A stretch of 64,000 nt of DNA. Source: Sindora glabra (lineage: Eukaryota > Streptophyta > Magnoliopsida > Fabales > Fabaceae). The notes beneath the pieces were generated by a model. The model was not told the origin of the DNA, did not search any database, and was given only the letters and a program-made list of their open reading frames with translations. Position numbers and translations under genes: made by a program. The DNA is taken from NCBI GenBank assembly GCA_020226215.1, contig CM035226.1, positions 95,566,895 through 95,630,894 of the forward strand, in the 5' to 3' direction. Positions 14,370 through 26,834 of this stretch are shown here, in pieces (the first letter of the stretch is position 1; every line of letters starts with the position of its first letter).

Positions 14370-17300
14370 AGAGTTGAGTTCCAGTGGTCCGTTGCAAAAG
14401 GAGGCGAGCGATTTGCTGAGCATCATCAATCTATCATTGGTCTTCGGAATCTCTTGCTAGTTTGTCTTTAGTTCACCTTTGGGATCTCTCTCTGCTTCAT
14501 TCACAATCCAAAGGTAATCTCTCTCCGTCTTCGCTCGCTTTCGATTTCACCTCTTGTGTGTACAGTTGTGCCTTTGTAGGTTCAGATGATCAATTGTTAC
14601 ACTTGATCTATTTGATTAGATATAAGCATGAAGCTAAATTAGATGAATTTTAGGTTTTTCAACAGTTCCTGTGATGGGAGAACTGGTTGATTCGATTTAT
14701 CTTCTGTGAAAATTATGTTTATTAATCGTTAGCCTTTTCAAGTAATGAAACTCCTCATCTCTAACGATTTGTGAGGGGATTTGGGTATCTTTATTCCCTC
14801 CATTTTCGTGGATTAATTATTTCTCAGGACTAAACAACCGTCTTCATCATCTTTCTAGTTTTTATGACTAGTAGGTAAGGTCTAGTATTAGATTTAATTG
14901 ACATTTGTTGTAATGGTAATTCTTTGGCCTCTTTGTTCCTCTAACTTTGATACTTTCATAAATGTAGATTAATAATATACTAAGTTGCTACAGAGTTTTG
15001 TCTTGCACTTGCTTATTCTTTAAATGATTAAAACTAGAGTTGAGAGAATGATGTATTAAGATTGATCTTCAATACCCTTCCACCTTCCATGCCCTCCTAG
15101 CTTACCCTGCTTCGGGTTCAGTTCCTCACATTGTTTAATTTCTTACTGAATGGTGACTTTTTGCTATTTTATGCCATCCACCTTTAGAGGCTCTTTTTTG
15201 GTATCATGACATGGATACTGATAGGCGATAAATTTTACCGGGCATGGACAGGATTTTCTTTTAGTAGAACCAAATAAGTATGGTGGGAATATCAGTATTT
15301 ATTGATAATGAGGGTTCATATCCTTGTGGATTTTAAATAAAGTGAAACAATAGAATGATATGATGGGTAAGGAAGTTTAAGGTAGTAGATAAAGTATATG
15401 GATTTTCTGGCTGCAACTAATAGGATTATTATCGAAACTTTTTGATGAGTCCTAACCAAAAATCATGAAGATTTTTTAAAAAAAAAGGAAAAAGAATGCT
15501 TTATGGGCTAGATCAGATTGTCCAACCATTTTTGGTTTATTTGGTTGTCATAAATAACAGTTTCTTGAATGATGAGTGTATAACGAACTCATTGGAAGAG
15601 TTAGTCAGTGATAGTACGTTGTCGGGGATAGTTTGTACTATTATTCCTATTGTTAATAAAAATATTCTTTTTTTATTGAAAAAAGATGCAGAAAAGGAAC
15701 AAACAATATAGTAAAGCTCAAAATTTATAACCAGTCCAGGGCACAGAGGAGTTGCAAGTAAATATGGCTTTCTCAAAATAACTACTGCTATTAAATCTTT
15801 CTAGGAAACAATACATGCTGCAAAAATAATAAAAGTAATTCACTCTCTTAGCTTTTATTTGTTGGATAAAGTCCTCAAAATTTTTATCATTTGATTGCAT
15901 TGAAGAATATCCTTTTAATTTCCTATTGGTTTTTGTAGCTGGATCAAGTATGGCATGAATTCCTTGATGCATATATGTATGGATGTCCATGACTCAATGC
16001 TTTGTGTGTTTTCTTGACAAATTGAAGGTATCAGTCCCACTGATTGTGTGAATCACCTCGCTTATATGCTCTGCATAACCCACTATGAATTCTTATGTGC
16101 ATTTATATATCCAGGGACATGTACCTACATATCTATTAGGAATTGAGCCTTTCAGCGCTCTAGCATATGACATTTCTGTTGCATTTGTCAGTAATGATGT
16201 ATGGGAGTTTGAAATTTCAACTATGTTAAGTGTATAATTTTTTTTTTTCTGGTGGTAGTTTTGCACATGTTAAGTGTTTTTTCTGTTTCTTAGTTATGCT
16301 TAAGTTCAATGGAAGTTCACTTAAATAAGTACTCTTTTCTTTGATAATTTGAAAATTTTATCCATTTGTGTTATTAATTTTTTTTTTTTTATTTGTTGTT
16401 TACAGTAGCATTTTCCTTCAGAAGCTTGTGGGTGTGATATGGGACAAGACAGAAAGAAGGATGCTGAGAATGTTCCAGCAGTGTCGTCTAAACCTGAGCC
16501 ATCAGAAAAAGATAATATCAATAAAGATACAGAGAATCCTCGTGATGGATCTAGTAAACAAGAGAAGCGTAATAAGAATACCCCACATTTGTTAAAGGTC
16601 AAATCTAAAATTTTGAAGAAATCACAGCTTGCCAAAATTTAAGATGAAAAAGAATAATGGCACTCAGAGGATTCAACGCAAGTAAAGAAATTGGAGGAGC
16701 AATAAGAAGTTGTAGAGCAACAAAGAATAAGGCCATAATTCGAAGCGGTCTGTTGAGAAGCAAATTTCAGAAGACAACCATCAGAAAAGAACCGCAGATA
16801 AAATGCCTAAAGAGAAGAGCCAAGAAGCTGAGAAGAATAAAGGTAAAGACGACCCAAATAGAAGCCTTAGTGACAAACTAGTTATAGGCAAAAGTTGGAA
16901 AGCTTAAAAGCATAAGAGGAAGGTCACTGAGTTGGATAAGAATCATAGAGAACAGAAGAATAAAGAGAAGCTTGTAGAGTCAAACAGGGGTGTAAAGAGT
17001 AGAAATTACAAAGTTAAGCTTGGAAGCATGCGAAGTAGTCAACCAAATGACAAAAGAATGAAAGGCTTGGTGGCTTAATCTTCATGTGCAGTTCAAAGAC
17101 AAAGCCAGACTGTTTCCATTATCGTCTTATGGGTGTCTCAACTAGGAAAAAGGATGTTGTTTTAGGGACCAATCCTGGGCATAAGCTGTATCTTTATGAT
17201 TTTAATCTTAAGCTGTTGTATGGGATTTACAAGTCATCCTCTTTTAATGGCATGAAACTTGAATCTAAAGCTTTTGGTGGTTCCCGTCCTGCTCAAGTTA

Positions 17301-18458
17301 CTGCACCACCCCTTTTATTAGCTTACCTATGTGATTTTTACCGATACGGTTCAGAACTGTAAAGGATTGTCTCCCACTACCTGAAAGCATTTTCAGAAAG
17401 GCCATCAAGGAAAATTATGATGAAAAGCACAAGCTCAGAGTAGAACTTACTGCCAGACAAGTGAGAATAAAATGTTGCCTTTTGTGATGTGGCTCTCAGT
17501 TTTCTTAATTTGTTTATCATTGTGATATTCGTATCTTCTAGCTGACAGCACTTTTCCGGCCAATCGAAGGTCATTCAGCCTTGCAGCCTATCCCCTCTCC
17601 AGCAAAGCCACTAATTCGGAATGGGGGAGCTCATGATGATTCCGGAGTATTAAAGCCCCACTTACACTAGGAAAAAGAGATCATTGCACTCCGGTATCGC
17701 ATGAATGAGATCGCTAAATTGAATGTTGAGATGAAATTCCATGTGGTTTATTTCTTAAGGATAAGGAATATAGTGCTTACATTCTCTAATTTAGAAAAAT
17801 TTTGAATCCTCCATCTCATGTTGATCCTGTACCAGAACCCTATAAACGAGATTATGGACCAGGGCACCTTCATCCCTAAAGCCCTATCTATAGCGACAAC
17901 ATCCCCTCGGCAGAAATTTTTAATATTGACCACCATGGTCATTTAACGAATAGTGAATATCAAGGCCATAGTCTTGATGCAAGATGTGACTATTCACAGT
18001 TTCACCCTGTTTTGTTGAATAGGTTGGAATATCAAGGCCATAATCATGGTGCAAGACAAGATTATGCAAAGGATCCTTATTATGGAGATCACCATGGTGC
18101 ATCATCAAGGGACTCGAATGTACTGCCTTTGAGAAGGGAGGAAATCTCCATAGCATCATCTAGGGACCAAATTGTCCTACCTTTGAGAAGAAAGGAAATC
18201 TTTATAGTATCAAGGGACTTGAATCTGCCACCTTTGAGAAGAGGAGATTTCTTGACGACCTTACAATGGAAGAAGGTTGAGAGAGGCTGATAGCATTCAT
18301 AGGAGAGGGCTACTCAAGACAGGTCATACTCAGGACATGCTGTCACTTCGTTTGATGATTAGCGGGTGCGGTACCATCATGGAGCAAGGCTTGAAGCTGT
18401 GCCTGAGCTAGATTCTCCTCATTACTCTTTTGCTGGTCATTCATATTCACATAGTTAA
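14370..18458 (+). pseudogene. DCD-domain (Development and Cell Death) protein pseudogene
   Basis: This is a relic of a plant gene whose product has a charged N-terminus, a central DCD domain and a His/Tyr/Arg-rich tail. The inferred structure is a 5' UTR exon ~14370-14513 (donor GTAATC), an intron to 16405 (acceptor TTTACAG), exon 2 at 16406-17460 with the start ATG at 16439, an intron 17461-17541 (GTGAGA...TTCTAG) and exon 3 to the stop at 18456-18458. The DCD domain spans ~17069-17560 and reads LGGLIFMCSSKTK...GHKLYLYDFNLKLLYGIY...KAFGGSRPAQV...PESIFRKAIKENY and LTALFRPIE. The frame breaks at 16640, again near 16740 and 16913, at a frameshift just before 17069, near 17360 and several times in exon 3 (for example TAG near 17669). 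DCD proteins are plant-specific and linked to development and programmed cell death. The first intron is about 1.9 kb. The splice sites survive, so this is not a processed copy. Confidence 0.75.
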
Positions 18459-18525
18459 TTTAGATGTCCAGCCCTATTCCCTGACAAGGTATTTGTATTA
18501 TCTTCCATTGTAGTGACTAGCAAAC

Positions 18526-19225
18526 TGTTACAAGTCTGTAACTCTTTAATCAAAATGGTGTGGAGTATATTTGCCACTTTTGACCAACATATCAACCTTC
18601 TCATAAAACTCACGCGACACTCTTGAAATAAATAACAAAAATCACAAGCTTGCCAACTATAATCGAATATTGTCGAAACACCCATGCATGCTAAAATCGC
18701 CCCACATCAAGAGTCTTTGGACACAATAGATTTAAAAAAGAATAATTTAAATAGGGAGCAAGATACTCCGTTTGCTTGAGTTATGCTTTATTTTATAATT
18801 TTGAATGTGTAAGAAATGATTACAAGTCAATATACTCAAGTTTCTAACTCAGTATGTAAGTATCCTGCTAGCCTTTTATAGACTTTACCTCCTTAAAATA
18901 CATTTTGAATATTAATCCACTTGGTATAAATAGATATATTTTTTCGAATCATTATAAGCTTTTTTTTTAAATCCTACAAGTGTTTGATTTGCACCAAATT
19001 GCACTAACATGAAGATAAAAATGTGAAAAACCATAAATATAGACTTTTTGAACTCTTGAATTTTTGAATCATGCCAAAATTATCAAAATACCCTAAATTT
19101 GAGAAAATTAAGAAAAATTAATATCAAATTACAACCAAAGATCCTTTTTAACATACTTGATTTTTCATTAAGTCTCATCTAAGCATGTTTATATGTCAAA
19201 TTATCACAATTACCAATTTATGACA
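18526..19225 (-). repeat. Left LTR (3' LTR) of the 18.5-21.6 kb element
   Basis: TGTTACAAG... to ...TTTATGACA. It pairs block by block with 20868-21596. The polypurine tract lies immediately to its right on the minus strand (plus strand 19226-19236, TTCCCCCTACT). Confidence 0.75.
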
Positions 19226-20646
19226 TTCCCCCTACTTCAAATGTTAATGCCCTCGTTAACATCACAATCTAACATAATTCCATGAAAAATCTACCTATTT
19301 TCTTGACACTTCATGTTGATCTTTGACCTACTCCTTTAAGTTATTTCCTTGATCACTTTTGTCTATCTCTTTAAACGCTATGAAATTTCCTTCACCCCAA
19401 AGTTTCATTATCACCTCTATAACACTGGTATTTTTTTAACTAAATGCATTCTCCATAAATTTCTTAAAGTGCTACGTTTGTAAAATTATTTCAAAGTATA
19501 TTGACACCCTCTAGTATTGCTTTTCCACTAGCTCTCCCAAATTTGATACCCTTATAACTCAAATGACTTGTAGTCACCTTTGAAACAAAGTACTCATTCA
19601 TTATAGCTTATAAGCAATACTTTGCACTCTGAACTGCTTATTAACAAGTGTCTTACACCTAATGTCCCATTATACTAGTGCAAGAGTCAAGACTTACACT
19701 TGATCTATGCATAGGCCCTATAACTTTGCTTATAAGTTTGCTTATGTTAATTTTGATCAATTCATAACACTTTACAATATCACTTTTATACTCAATTGAA
19801 TCCTTTAATCTTTTCTAAATCGATATCTTTTGGGATTTCATTGGCTACCACAGCCCATTCTTGAAGTTAATGCTCTTCAGCATCATAGTCCTTATAACCT
19901 CTTCTATGATTATGTCCTTTAACGACTTGTTTGAGCACATCCTTTAATAGCTCTCTCACTTTAACATCTAGAAAAGGGTACTCTAGCTCGAGTTTTACTT
20001 TACCTATGCATAAGTAAATATGAACTCATAGTTATTACTAAAAAATCTTTCAACGATGTGATTATATAATGTTAGTCTGCTACTTTTTTTTTTAATCATT
20101 GTTGCCACTCTCCAAAGAGACAATGTCACCTAACCCATTATATTAAAGAATCTTATAAAAGATTACACGCTCTCTATTAACCTACAAATTATGCTTATTT
20201 CATTGATTCCACTAAATCTTTACCTCACCTATCAACTATGCTCTCTTGAGCAATACTCTTCCAAGTAATACAAATGATCTTTTCGAATCACTTCGACATG
20301 ATTTTGGACTACTTTTACTAGAGCAATCTATTTATACTCTTCAAGTATAGTCATGCATTTCTACATGATTAAAAGCTTCACCCCTAGACCCTCAAGAAAT
20401 AGTCAAGCCCTTTAGCAAGATTAAAACTTCTTTCCCTTAGACAGACCATCAATTCACTTATCCCTCTGGATGGTGGTTTAAATCTCTCGATTCCACTATT
20501 ATGAATAAGCACATAACCAACGTCTTGTGCACATAAACAAGCCCTCTGGCACAAATGCTTGGACTCGATGTACCAATCCATAGTCACTTAAATGCATCAT
20601 CCCCCTTACACACTACCTTCTCGAGCTGATCTAATCTCTTGTACTG

Positions 20647-20795
20647 TTAGGTTGAGTTTTTAGTAACAACTTATCCGGGTTTAAAAATGATGGCTTCACA
20701 TATTTCTTATATAGTATTGGAGGGTCAAGTTTTTAACAATAACTCATTCAGGTTTAAGAATGATAGCTTCATATATCTCTTATATAATATTAGAC
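20647..20795. repeat. Internal ~76-bp tandem duplication in the LTR element
   Basis: Two consecutive related blocks, starting GGTTGAGTTTTTAGTAACAA and GGTCAAGTTTTTAACAATAA, both containing CAGGTTTAA/CGGGTTTAA, ATGGCTTCA/ATAGCTTCA and TTATATA. It lies in the interior near the primer-binding site, so it would be in the leader of the element's transcript. Confidence 0.6.
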
Positions 20796-20867
20796 AAGCC
20801 ACATTCAAATCAATTGTAATCTATCCAATTTTGGCCCTTTGACACAAATCGAGTTCTAATACTAAAA

Positions 20868-21596
20868 TGTCACCAATCGATAGCTTTTTATTCGAAATCG
20901 TACAATGTATACTTACCATTTTTAGCAAACATGTCAATCTTTTTATAAAACTTATACAACACTTTTGAAATAGATAATGGAACTCACAAATCTGCTAATT
21001 GTAATTAAATATTATCAAAAGATCCGCATATACCAAATCCTAAGATTACCCACAAGGAGCTTCTAGATATAATAAGCATAAAAAGGAACAATTTGAAGAA
21101 AGAGAGGAACATTCTCTTCATTTAGTTTATGTCTCATTTTATAGTTTTGAGTATGTAAGAAATAGCTATAAGTCAACATACTCAAGTCCTAACTTAATGC
21201 CCAAGAGCCCCATTGGCCCTTTTAGCACTCCACCTTCTTAAAAAAATATTTTGAATAAAAGTCTGCTAGACACAAATAGACATATTCTTTCAGGGTCATC
21301 ATAAGCCCTTTTTATAATATTCCAAGTGTTTGATTCACATTAAATCATACCAACACGAAGATAAAAATGTAGGATCATAAATATAAACTTTTCGAATTCC
21401 TCCAAATTATCAAACCTTGCTAAAATTATTGAAATACCCTTAAACTTGGAAAAATTAGGAAAAATAGTATATAAATCGAATTGATATCAAATTTTATCTT
21501 TAAGTCCTTGACAACATGTTTAAATTTTTCTACTAAATCTCGTCTTAAATCAATTACATTTGCTTGTCGGATTGTCACAGCTACCAACTTGTCACA
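20868..21596 (-). repeat. Right LTR (5' LTR) of the 18.5-21.6 kb element
   Basis: TGTCACCAATC... to ...CTTGTCACA. The primer-binding-site-like sequence is immediately to its left (about 20853-20867). Confidence 0.75.
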
Positions 21597-22728
21597 TAAA
21601 GTATATGTTTTGGTAATTTTGGATTGTTTAGAGCATTTTTGCTTTATATCTAAACTCTGGATGCTGTATTGTAAGTTACAATTCACAGTAAAAGTGCTAG
21701 CTTAAGAAATCTCTCTTGAAGTTTGGATTTATGTGACCATTAACCCTAGTTTACACTTGGTGATTTCTTCCAAATCTGACCTAAATAGTTTAGGTATCCA
21801 TGCATTGACGAGCACACAAATGAAACATTGGTAATTGACACATGAAACTTGGGAAACTCTTTGATTTGAATAAATTTATAGTTATCGCCCAAAAAACATA
21901 CATTTTTAGTCCTTTTAATCTACAAATTGATTAATTTTGGTCCTTTAAATTTAAAATAATTTATTTTCATCCTCTTAGATTTTCAATTTCAACAATTTTG
22001 ATCTACCCACCAACATTTTACTTCATTATTAATAGAGCTCCTAAGTGATTTTGAGTCAACATTTTAAAATTCATTTTTAATTATTTTCAAAAAATAAAAT
22101 TAAATATTTAACAAAAATACTTCCATACTTCTCAAGTTCCCCTTCGTATCCCAGTTGTATAATCCTTATCTTTGAATCTATCAACAGTCCCATGAACGAA
22201 GCCACTTTCAATCTCGGCTTATCAAAGTTGTTGCCATGGCTCCAAACTCGATACCTACTAATGTGAAGTAGATCGTCAATGTTGCGTAGAAAATATCCCA
22301 ATTATTGCAAAATTTATTAGGCTATTGATCTGTATTAGTCCTTTAAATCCTTTAAATAAAATTTCCAAGTGAACCAAACAAAGGACAATGGAAATGATAC
22401 AAATTAACTAAAGATGCCATTTGGGTATCTCAAAAATTGTACAAATTTGAAAACCTAGTTACTAAAAATTGTAGAATTGAAAAAACAGAAAATGAAAGCC
22501 TTGTGACAACTGTGATTTATGGATATGTTTTGATTTCAAAGAATTAGGTTTGCATCTCTCCCACATGTTACCTTTGTTTCTTATTTTTACCTCACTGTGT
22601 CATTTTGCTACTTTAACCTTCTGTTCTCTTCTTCTGCTGGCCAATCCTCTGTTTCTCTTCAACTTAATTGATGGAAGTTGTCATAATGGGCTCACCTCCA
22701 CGAATTCATCTTCTCTTCTTTTCTCTTT
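21597..22728. other. Intergenic DNA, no gene supported
   Basis: Only short unmatched open frames (for example 22077-22301 minus and 22550-22747 plus) were seen. The stretch at 21,890-22,060 has the repeated 'TTAGTCCTTT...TTTGGTCCTTT' wording common at the ends of plant non-autonomous transposons, but no matching inverted end was found. Confidence 0.3.
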
Positions 22729-23170
22729 CCCTTTGTTTGTATACTGAAAAATAGAATTCATTTCATTTTTAAATGAATTCTTTTGTTTAAAATAAATTAT
22801 ATAAAATGTGATTTCATTTTACTTTGAAATGAATTTTTTTATTTGGAATTTTATTAAAATTTGTAAAATTCATTTCAAATATTTATATATACAATATTAT
22901 CCTCAAGAATGAGAGAGAGAAAATTTAAAGAGAAAGAGATAACTATTAATAACTTGAAAAATTAAAAGTAAAATTATTAAATAAAAATATTACATTTGAA
23001 ATGAAATGAATTTCTATTAAATCCTATCCAATTTTATGATATTTCAAATTGGTGATAATGTAAATAAAATAAGATTTTAAAATGAAATGAAATTTAAAAA
23101 ATTTAAATTCAAATATAATTTTTTAATAAAAAGAAATGAATTCCAATTTTAAAGTGTGCCAAACAAAGGG
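22729..23170. mobile_element. MITE, copy 1 (442 bp)
   Basis: The ends are inverted: the left begins CCCTTTGTTTGTATACTG and the right, read on the other strand, begins CCCTTTGTTTGGCACAC. GAATTCATTTC-type sequence lies just inside both ends. A second copy with the same order of blocks is at 33319-33741. No coding capacity. The terminal sequence is like PIF/Harbinger or hAT MITEs; the target duplication is not clear. Confidence 0.75.
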
Positions 23171-23651
23171 TTTGCTGAAACCACTTTTCACATCACTATT
23201 ATAAATTTACCATTGTTCTTTGCTTTATTTTAACTTAGATCTGAACCTCTTTTATTGGTTATAAGGAAAGGAGATTACAAATGGAGAAGAAGCAGAGACC
23301 TATGAATGTTTCTAGATTTTTTTTTTCATTTGGTTTGTTTTTACCCGATGTAGCTAGTAAATTTTGAAAAAACATTATGACAAATCAACCGCTTCCATTA
23401 GAAATCGAATGGTGAATTAATAGTTGGACGTAATCGGATCTTATTTGAATTTTTGAAGAACCAAATTTATCAATGGCAAATTATAAGGAAAAAAATGCAT
23501 TTAAGCCAAACTCTTTTTGATCAAGTAAACTCAGGTAACTTGGAAAACACGCTCAACTAATTTCTCTTCTTGGGATTTGCACTCGGTTAATTTCTTCCCT
23601 TGTTAATCAGTTTATTTCTTTGATAATCTCTTACTAGGATATTCATAGTTT
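23171..23651. other. Intergenic DNA, nothing recognised
   Basis: No gene or repeat could be supported between the MITE and the LINE tail. Confidence 0.4.
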
Positions 23652-25130
23652 TTTTATAAAAAAAATTACACTACACTAGTACACAGTACATTAAAGGAAG
23701 GGGAGGAAAACCCATCTACCTACCAAAAAACCTAAAAATGTAGAGACTCCACGTTTGTGCTATTGTCCTTCTGTATAGAAACCAAAAATTACATGGATAG
23801 GAAGCTAAAGCAAATGGCATATGTCCTGCAACACTGCCTGTATCTGTAATAGTGCCACCAACGAATTATTTAGCAGATGATAAACTGAGGCATTCAGCAA
23901 GATAAGTTATATTCTGCAACCATTTCTGATAGGCAAATTGGCTAAGAAAATACGGAGCCTCTGAAATAAACCTTCTTTCTTTCCTGTGTGTCCTGTGGGA
24001 CAAAAATCTCCAAGTAATTGCAATCCAATTCCCCATTCAATCCGGGCTTAGACACAAAGAAATCTCCTACAAATTTTTTTTGTAAACTGCAAACTAAACT
24101 TGCACATCTAACTCGCAACTGCCCAAGGTATGCTGCTCTATTCTAAGATACTCTTTAGCTCGATCTGGAATCCTTTAAACAGTGACATGCTGGTATTCTT
24201 TCATAAATTTGGTCCGAAGTTTTAATGCTTCTTCAAATTCATTATTTTTGCCTTGAAACACCTTTTGATTTCCACAAAACCAAATCGTATAAAATAACCA
24301 AGAAATGGGTATTGTTAGATCTTGATTAACATCAGGATACATTTTGGCTTGTTGTAGACAAATACATGTCCATTGAATGGGATCGGATGGTTGCAGTCCC
24401 CCAGGTCTAATACTTAGATAAGACCGAAACCAGATGCACCTTGCAAATTAGCAAGTAAGAATAAGTGTCCCATAGTCTCTTTTCTTGTTAGACAAAAAGG
24501 ACAGTTAGTAGGGACGTTGATATTTCTTCCATCCAATGCATCAGATGTCGGTAAAATATGGTTGCACATTTTCCACAAGAATACAAGAACTTGAGGGGGT
24601 AACTTAAGCTGCCATAGTTAACTTTGCAGGTGTAAATTAGACAGCATCAACAGTTGGTAGCCTTTACGAACTGTGTAGATCCCATTAGTGGAAGCAGTCC
24701 AGGCTAACCAATCCTGGCTCCCCAGTAGAGAAATAGGAATTCTAGATATCTCTGCAACTTGTAAAAGATAAAATTGCCTTAGTTTACTGATGTCCCAATG
24801 CTGTTTATCTTCTTGAAAAAAAGTCAACTACCCTCAGCTGCCTCTGTAAGTTCGTTCATTATTTGATACCAGAAAGGAGATTTAGTATCAATATTGGTAC
24901 CATCTTGCACTTGCCACCTAAGATAGTCTGTCAATACACCAACATTAGATACAATCTGCTTCCGTCTCCAAGAAATTGTTGATTTAAGCTAAAAAAGATG
25001 ATCCACCTCCCCTTTACCATATTTTCCAACTATTACTTGAGCCAGTAAGGAAAGCAGGCTTGGAGATCACTCTCCAAGCCTGTTTACCCAGCATAACCCT
25101 ATTAAATTGAGATTTGTCACTCCAATATAA
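23652..25130 (-). mobile_element. LINE 3' fragment (zf-RVT region), 5'-truncated
   Basis: The minus strand carries broken pieces of the C-terminal part of a plant L1-type LINE ORF2. These are SQFNRVMLGKQAWRV at about 25.1 kb, then LGSQDWLAWTASTNGIYTVR within the open stretch 24618-24827. Then comes LPPQVLVFLWKMCNHILPT followed by CPFCLTRKETMGHLFL at ~24470-24615. This is the zinc-binding reverse-transcriptase (zf-RVT) domain with its CxxC and H residues. Stops and frameshifts separate the parts. An A-rich tail (T/A run on the plus strand) lies near 23650-23670. The upstream endonuclease and polymerase parts are missing, which fits 5' truncation at insertion. Confidence 0.7.
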
Positions 25131-25270
25131 AATAATTTGTGTTTGTCTCTCTCCTAAGTTTATATTATCAATTTCATCAAAAAATAATTACATACATTTA
25201 ATGTATTATATTAAGTTATTTAAAATAATTGCGAATAATTTACTTTGAGCTCCTTCAAAGTTTGCTTAAA

Positions 25271-25559
25271 GTACACAGAACCGTTAAGAATTTTCTCAAA
25301 TTTGCTTTGCTTGTAATTTAATTTTCTCAAATTTATTAGAATTCTGGACACTGCAGACAAATGAGAAGGGAATAATGAGTAGAGAGTGGGTTCAAATGGG
25401 TGAATGTAAATTTATTCTAAGCCTTGTAAATTTACATTCTGTGCTTCTAACTCTCACAAGCCAGATGTCAATTGGCTGGTTGGGGCCCCCAAGTATCATT
25501 CCTTTTTTAATTTATTAAGCAAAATGTTTTGAGAAAATTCTTTACAGTTCTATCAGTGC
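25271..25559. repeat. Foldback: two ~48-base inverted arms with ~190-base loop
   Basis: The left arm 25271-25318 (containing TTAAGAATTTTCTCAAA) is a diverged reverse complement of the right arm 25512-25559 (containing TTTTGAGAAAATTCTTTA). Identity is highest in the middle 20 bases. No function is assigned. Confidence 0.55.
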
Positions 25560-25579
25560 TTTCAATTTAATTTGTGTTT

Positions 25580-25830
25580 GTTTCTATAACTGGGGCCCAG
25601 GATTGATAAAGCTGGACGGAATCGGCTCAGGCTCACATCTGAAGGCTTCTCAGAAAACTAACCATAGCCTTGAGGCTGAATACGGTGATGATCAGAGACA
25701 TTCTTCATCTTCATAGAAAACCTACCAAATCCGGAAGTTGGCATTGCTGGTTCTGCCTTGCTCCACAGCATCGAAGGCAGTAGGAATACGTATTCTTCCC
25801 ACAGTCTAACTCCACTCTTTACAATTATAG
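25580..25830 (-). other. Unassigned segment with gene-like base composition
   Basis: About 250 bases that are clearly less AT-rich than the surroundings. The minus strand is open from 25888 to 25658 (76 codons), ending in SMKMKNVSDHHRIQPQGYG. I do not recognise the peptide. It could be a leftover exon, a captured gene fragment inside a transposon or chance. Confidence 0.25.
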
Positions 25831-25849
25831 CATGTTTAATGGGATAAAA

Positions 25850-26510
25850 TGAAATAAAAAAAGAACAAATATGGAATAAATATTCCATAATTATGTTTAG
25901 TATAATCAGTAATAAAATAGGTATTTATTTATACTTTTATGTTTGGTAAAATAAAATAATGTAGAATGGAATAGAAAATTTTTAATTAATGACAATAATA
26001 TCATTATTATAAAAATAACAAATATCTTACTAAATAATTTAATATTATTAAATATATAATATAATTAATAATAAAAATTATCGCAATTTAAATTTTATTA
26101 TCAAAATTATAATTAACAAAAAATTTATAATAAAAGTACAAAAATTCTAATTTACTAATTTTTTATATTAAATATTTTTTTGTAAAAAATACAAAAATGT
26201 CATATTTTAAATTTTATTATTAAAAATATAATTACTAAAATATTTTAATATATAAATATTTAAAATTAATATTTTTTATCATATATTAACAAAGAATAAT
26301 GTTAAAATATATAAAAAAATATGAGACATATATATGTGAAAAGGCCAACTCATAAATGAAGGAATGACCATTTCTATTTCATAATATATATCAAAAAAAC
26401 TTAGTGGCCATTCTCTTTCCAATATTATTCCATTCCATCAAATCAAACGCAATCTAATAGAATGGAATGGGAATGAAAGAAGGAATAGATTTAAAATGTG
26501 TTTAGTATGT
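25850..26510. repeat. AT-rich MITE-like block
   Basis: An extremely AT-rich interior (TTA/AAT runs) is flanked by GGAATGGAAT-type sequences and TTTAGTA motifs at both sides (AGAATGGAATAG near 25965; CCATTCCATC near 26430 in the opposite sense). The borders are not sharp, so only a tentative call is made. Confidence 0.35.
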
Positions 26511-26834
26511 ATTATAGTATAGAATTTTTATTCTCAAGGAATGATCATGTGTTCCGCCGGTATAAAAGATTTTGAAAAAAATTTTAGACATTAAAACCAA
26601 AAAAACAAATGAAGTTTCTCTTTTACCATCCATCCGCCTTCCCTTACTTTCCTCCTATTGATCTTTCTCATTGTCTTCCTCTTTCCTCATAACTCCCAAA
26701 CATTCAACAAGCAATTGACTAGCAGAAAAATATGCTAGCTCTTACATTTGCTCCACTTCTATCTTAATCAAAACTCATGCAAATATATAATAAAATAGGT
26801 TTAGTTACTAAATTCAATTTTTGGAAATGTTTTT

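Larger units (their letters stand above)
18526..21596 (-). mobile_element. Non-autonomous LTR retrotransposon (TRIM/LARD-like, 3.07 kb)
   Basis: Two diverged direct repeats lie at 18526-19225 (700 bp) and 20868-21596 (729 bp), both starting TGT and ending ACA. Shared blocks include TGTAAGAAAT, CATATACTCAAGT-like and AAGTGTTTGATT. Beside the right LTR, the minus strand reads TTTTAGTATTAGAAC, similar to the initiator-Met primer-binding site. Beside the left LTR, the minus strand reads AGTAGGGGGAA, a typical polypurine tract. Both place the element on the minus strand. The 1.64-kb interior has no readable gag or pol. The flanks CAAAC and TAAAG share only three of five bases, so the target duplication is weak. 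It lies 67 bp beyond the DCD pseudogene stop. Confidence 0.75.

Noticed and set aside
14462..14653. 63-codon open frame as a separate small gene
   Set aside because: It covers the 5' UTR exon of the DCD relic and runs through its splice donor into the intron; no independent support.
18521..21601. Clear 5-bp target duplication around the 3.07-kb LTR element
   Set aside because: The flanks CAAAC and TAAAG share only three bases, so it is not claimed as evidence.
21890..22345. Element bounded by TTAGTCCTTT phrases
   Set aside because: The two phrases are in the same orientation and short; neither inverted ends nor LTR-type borders could be established.
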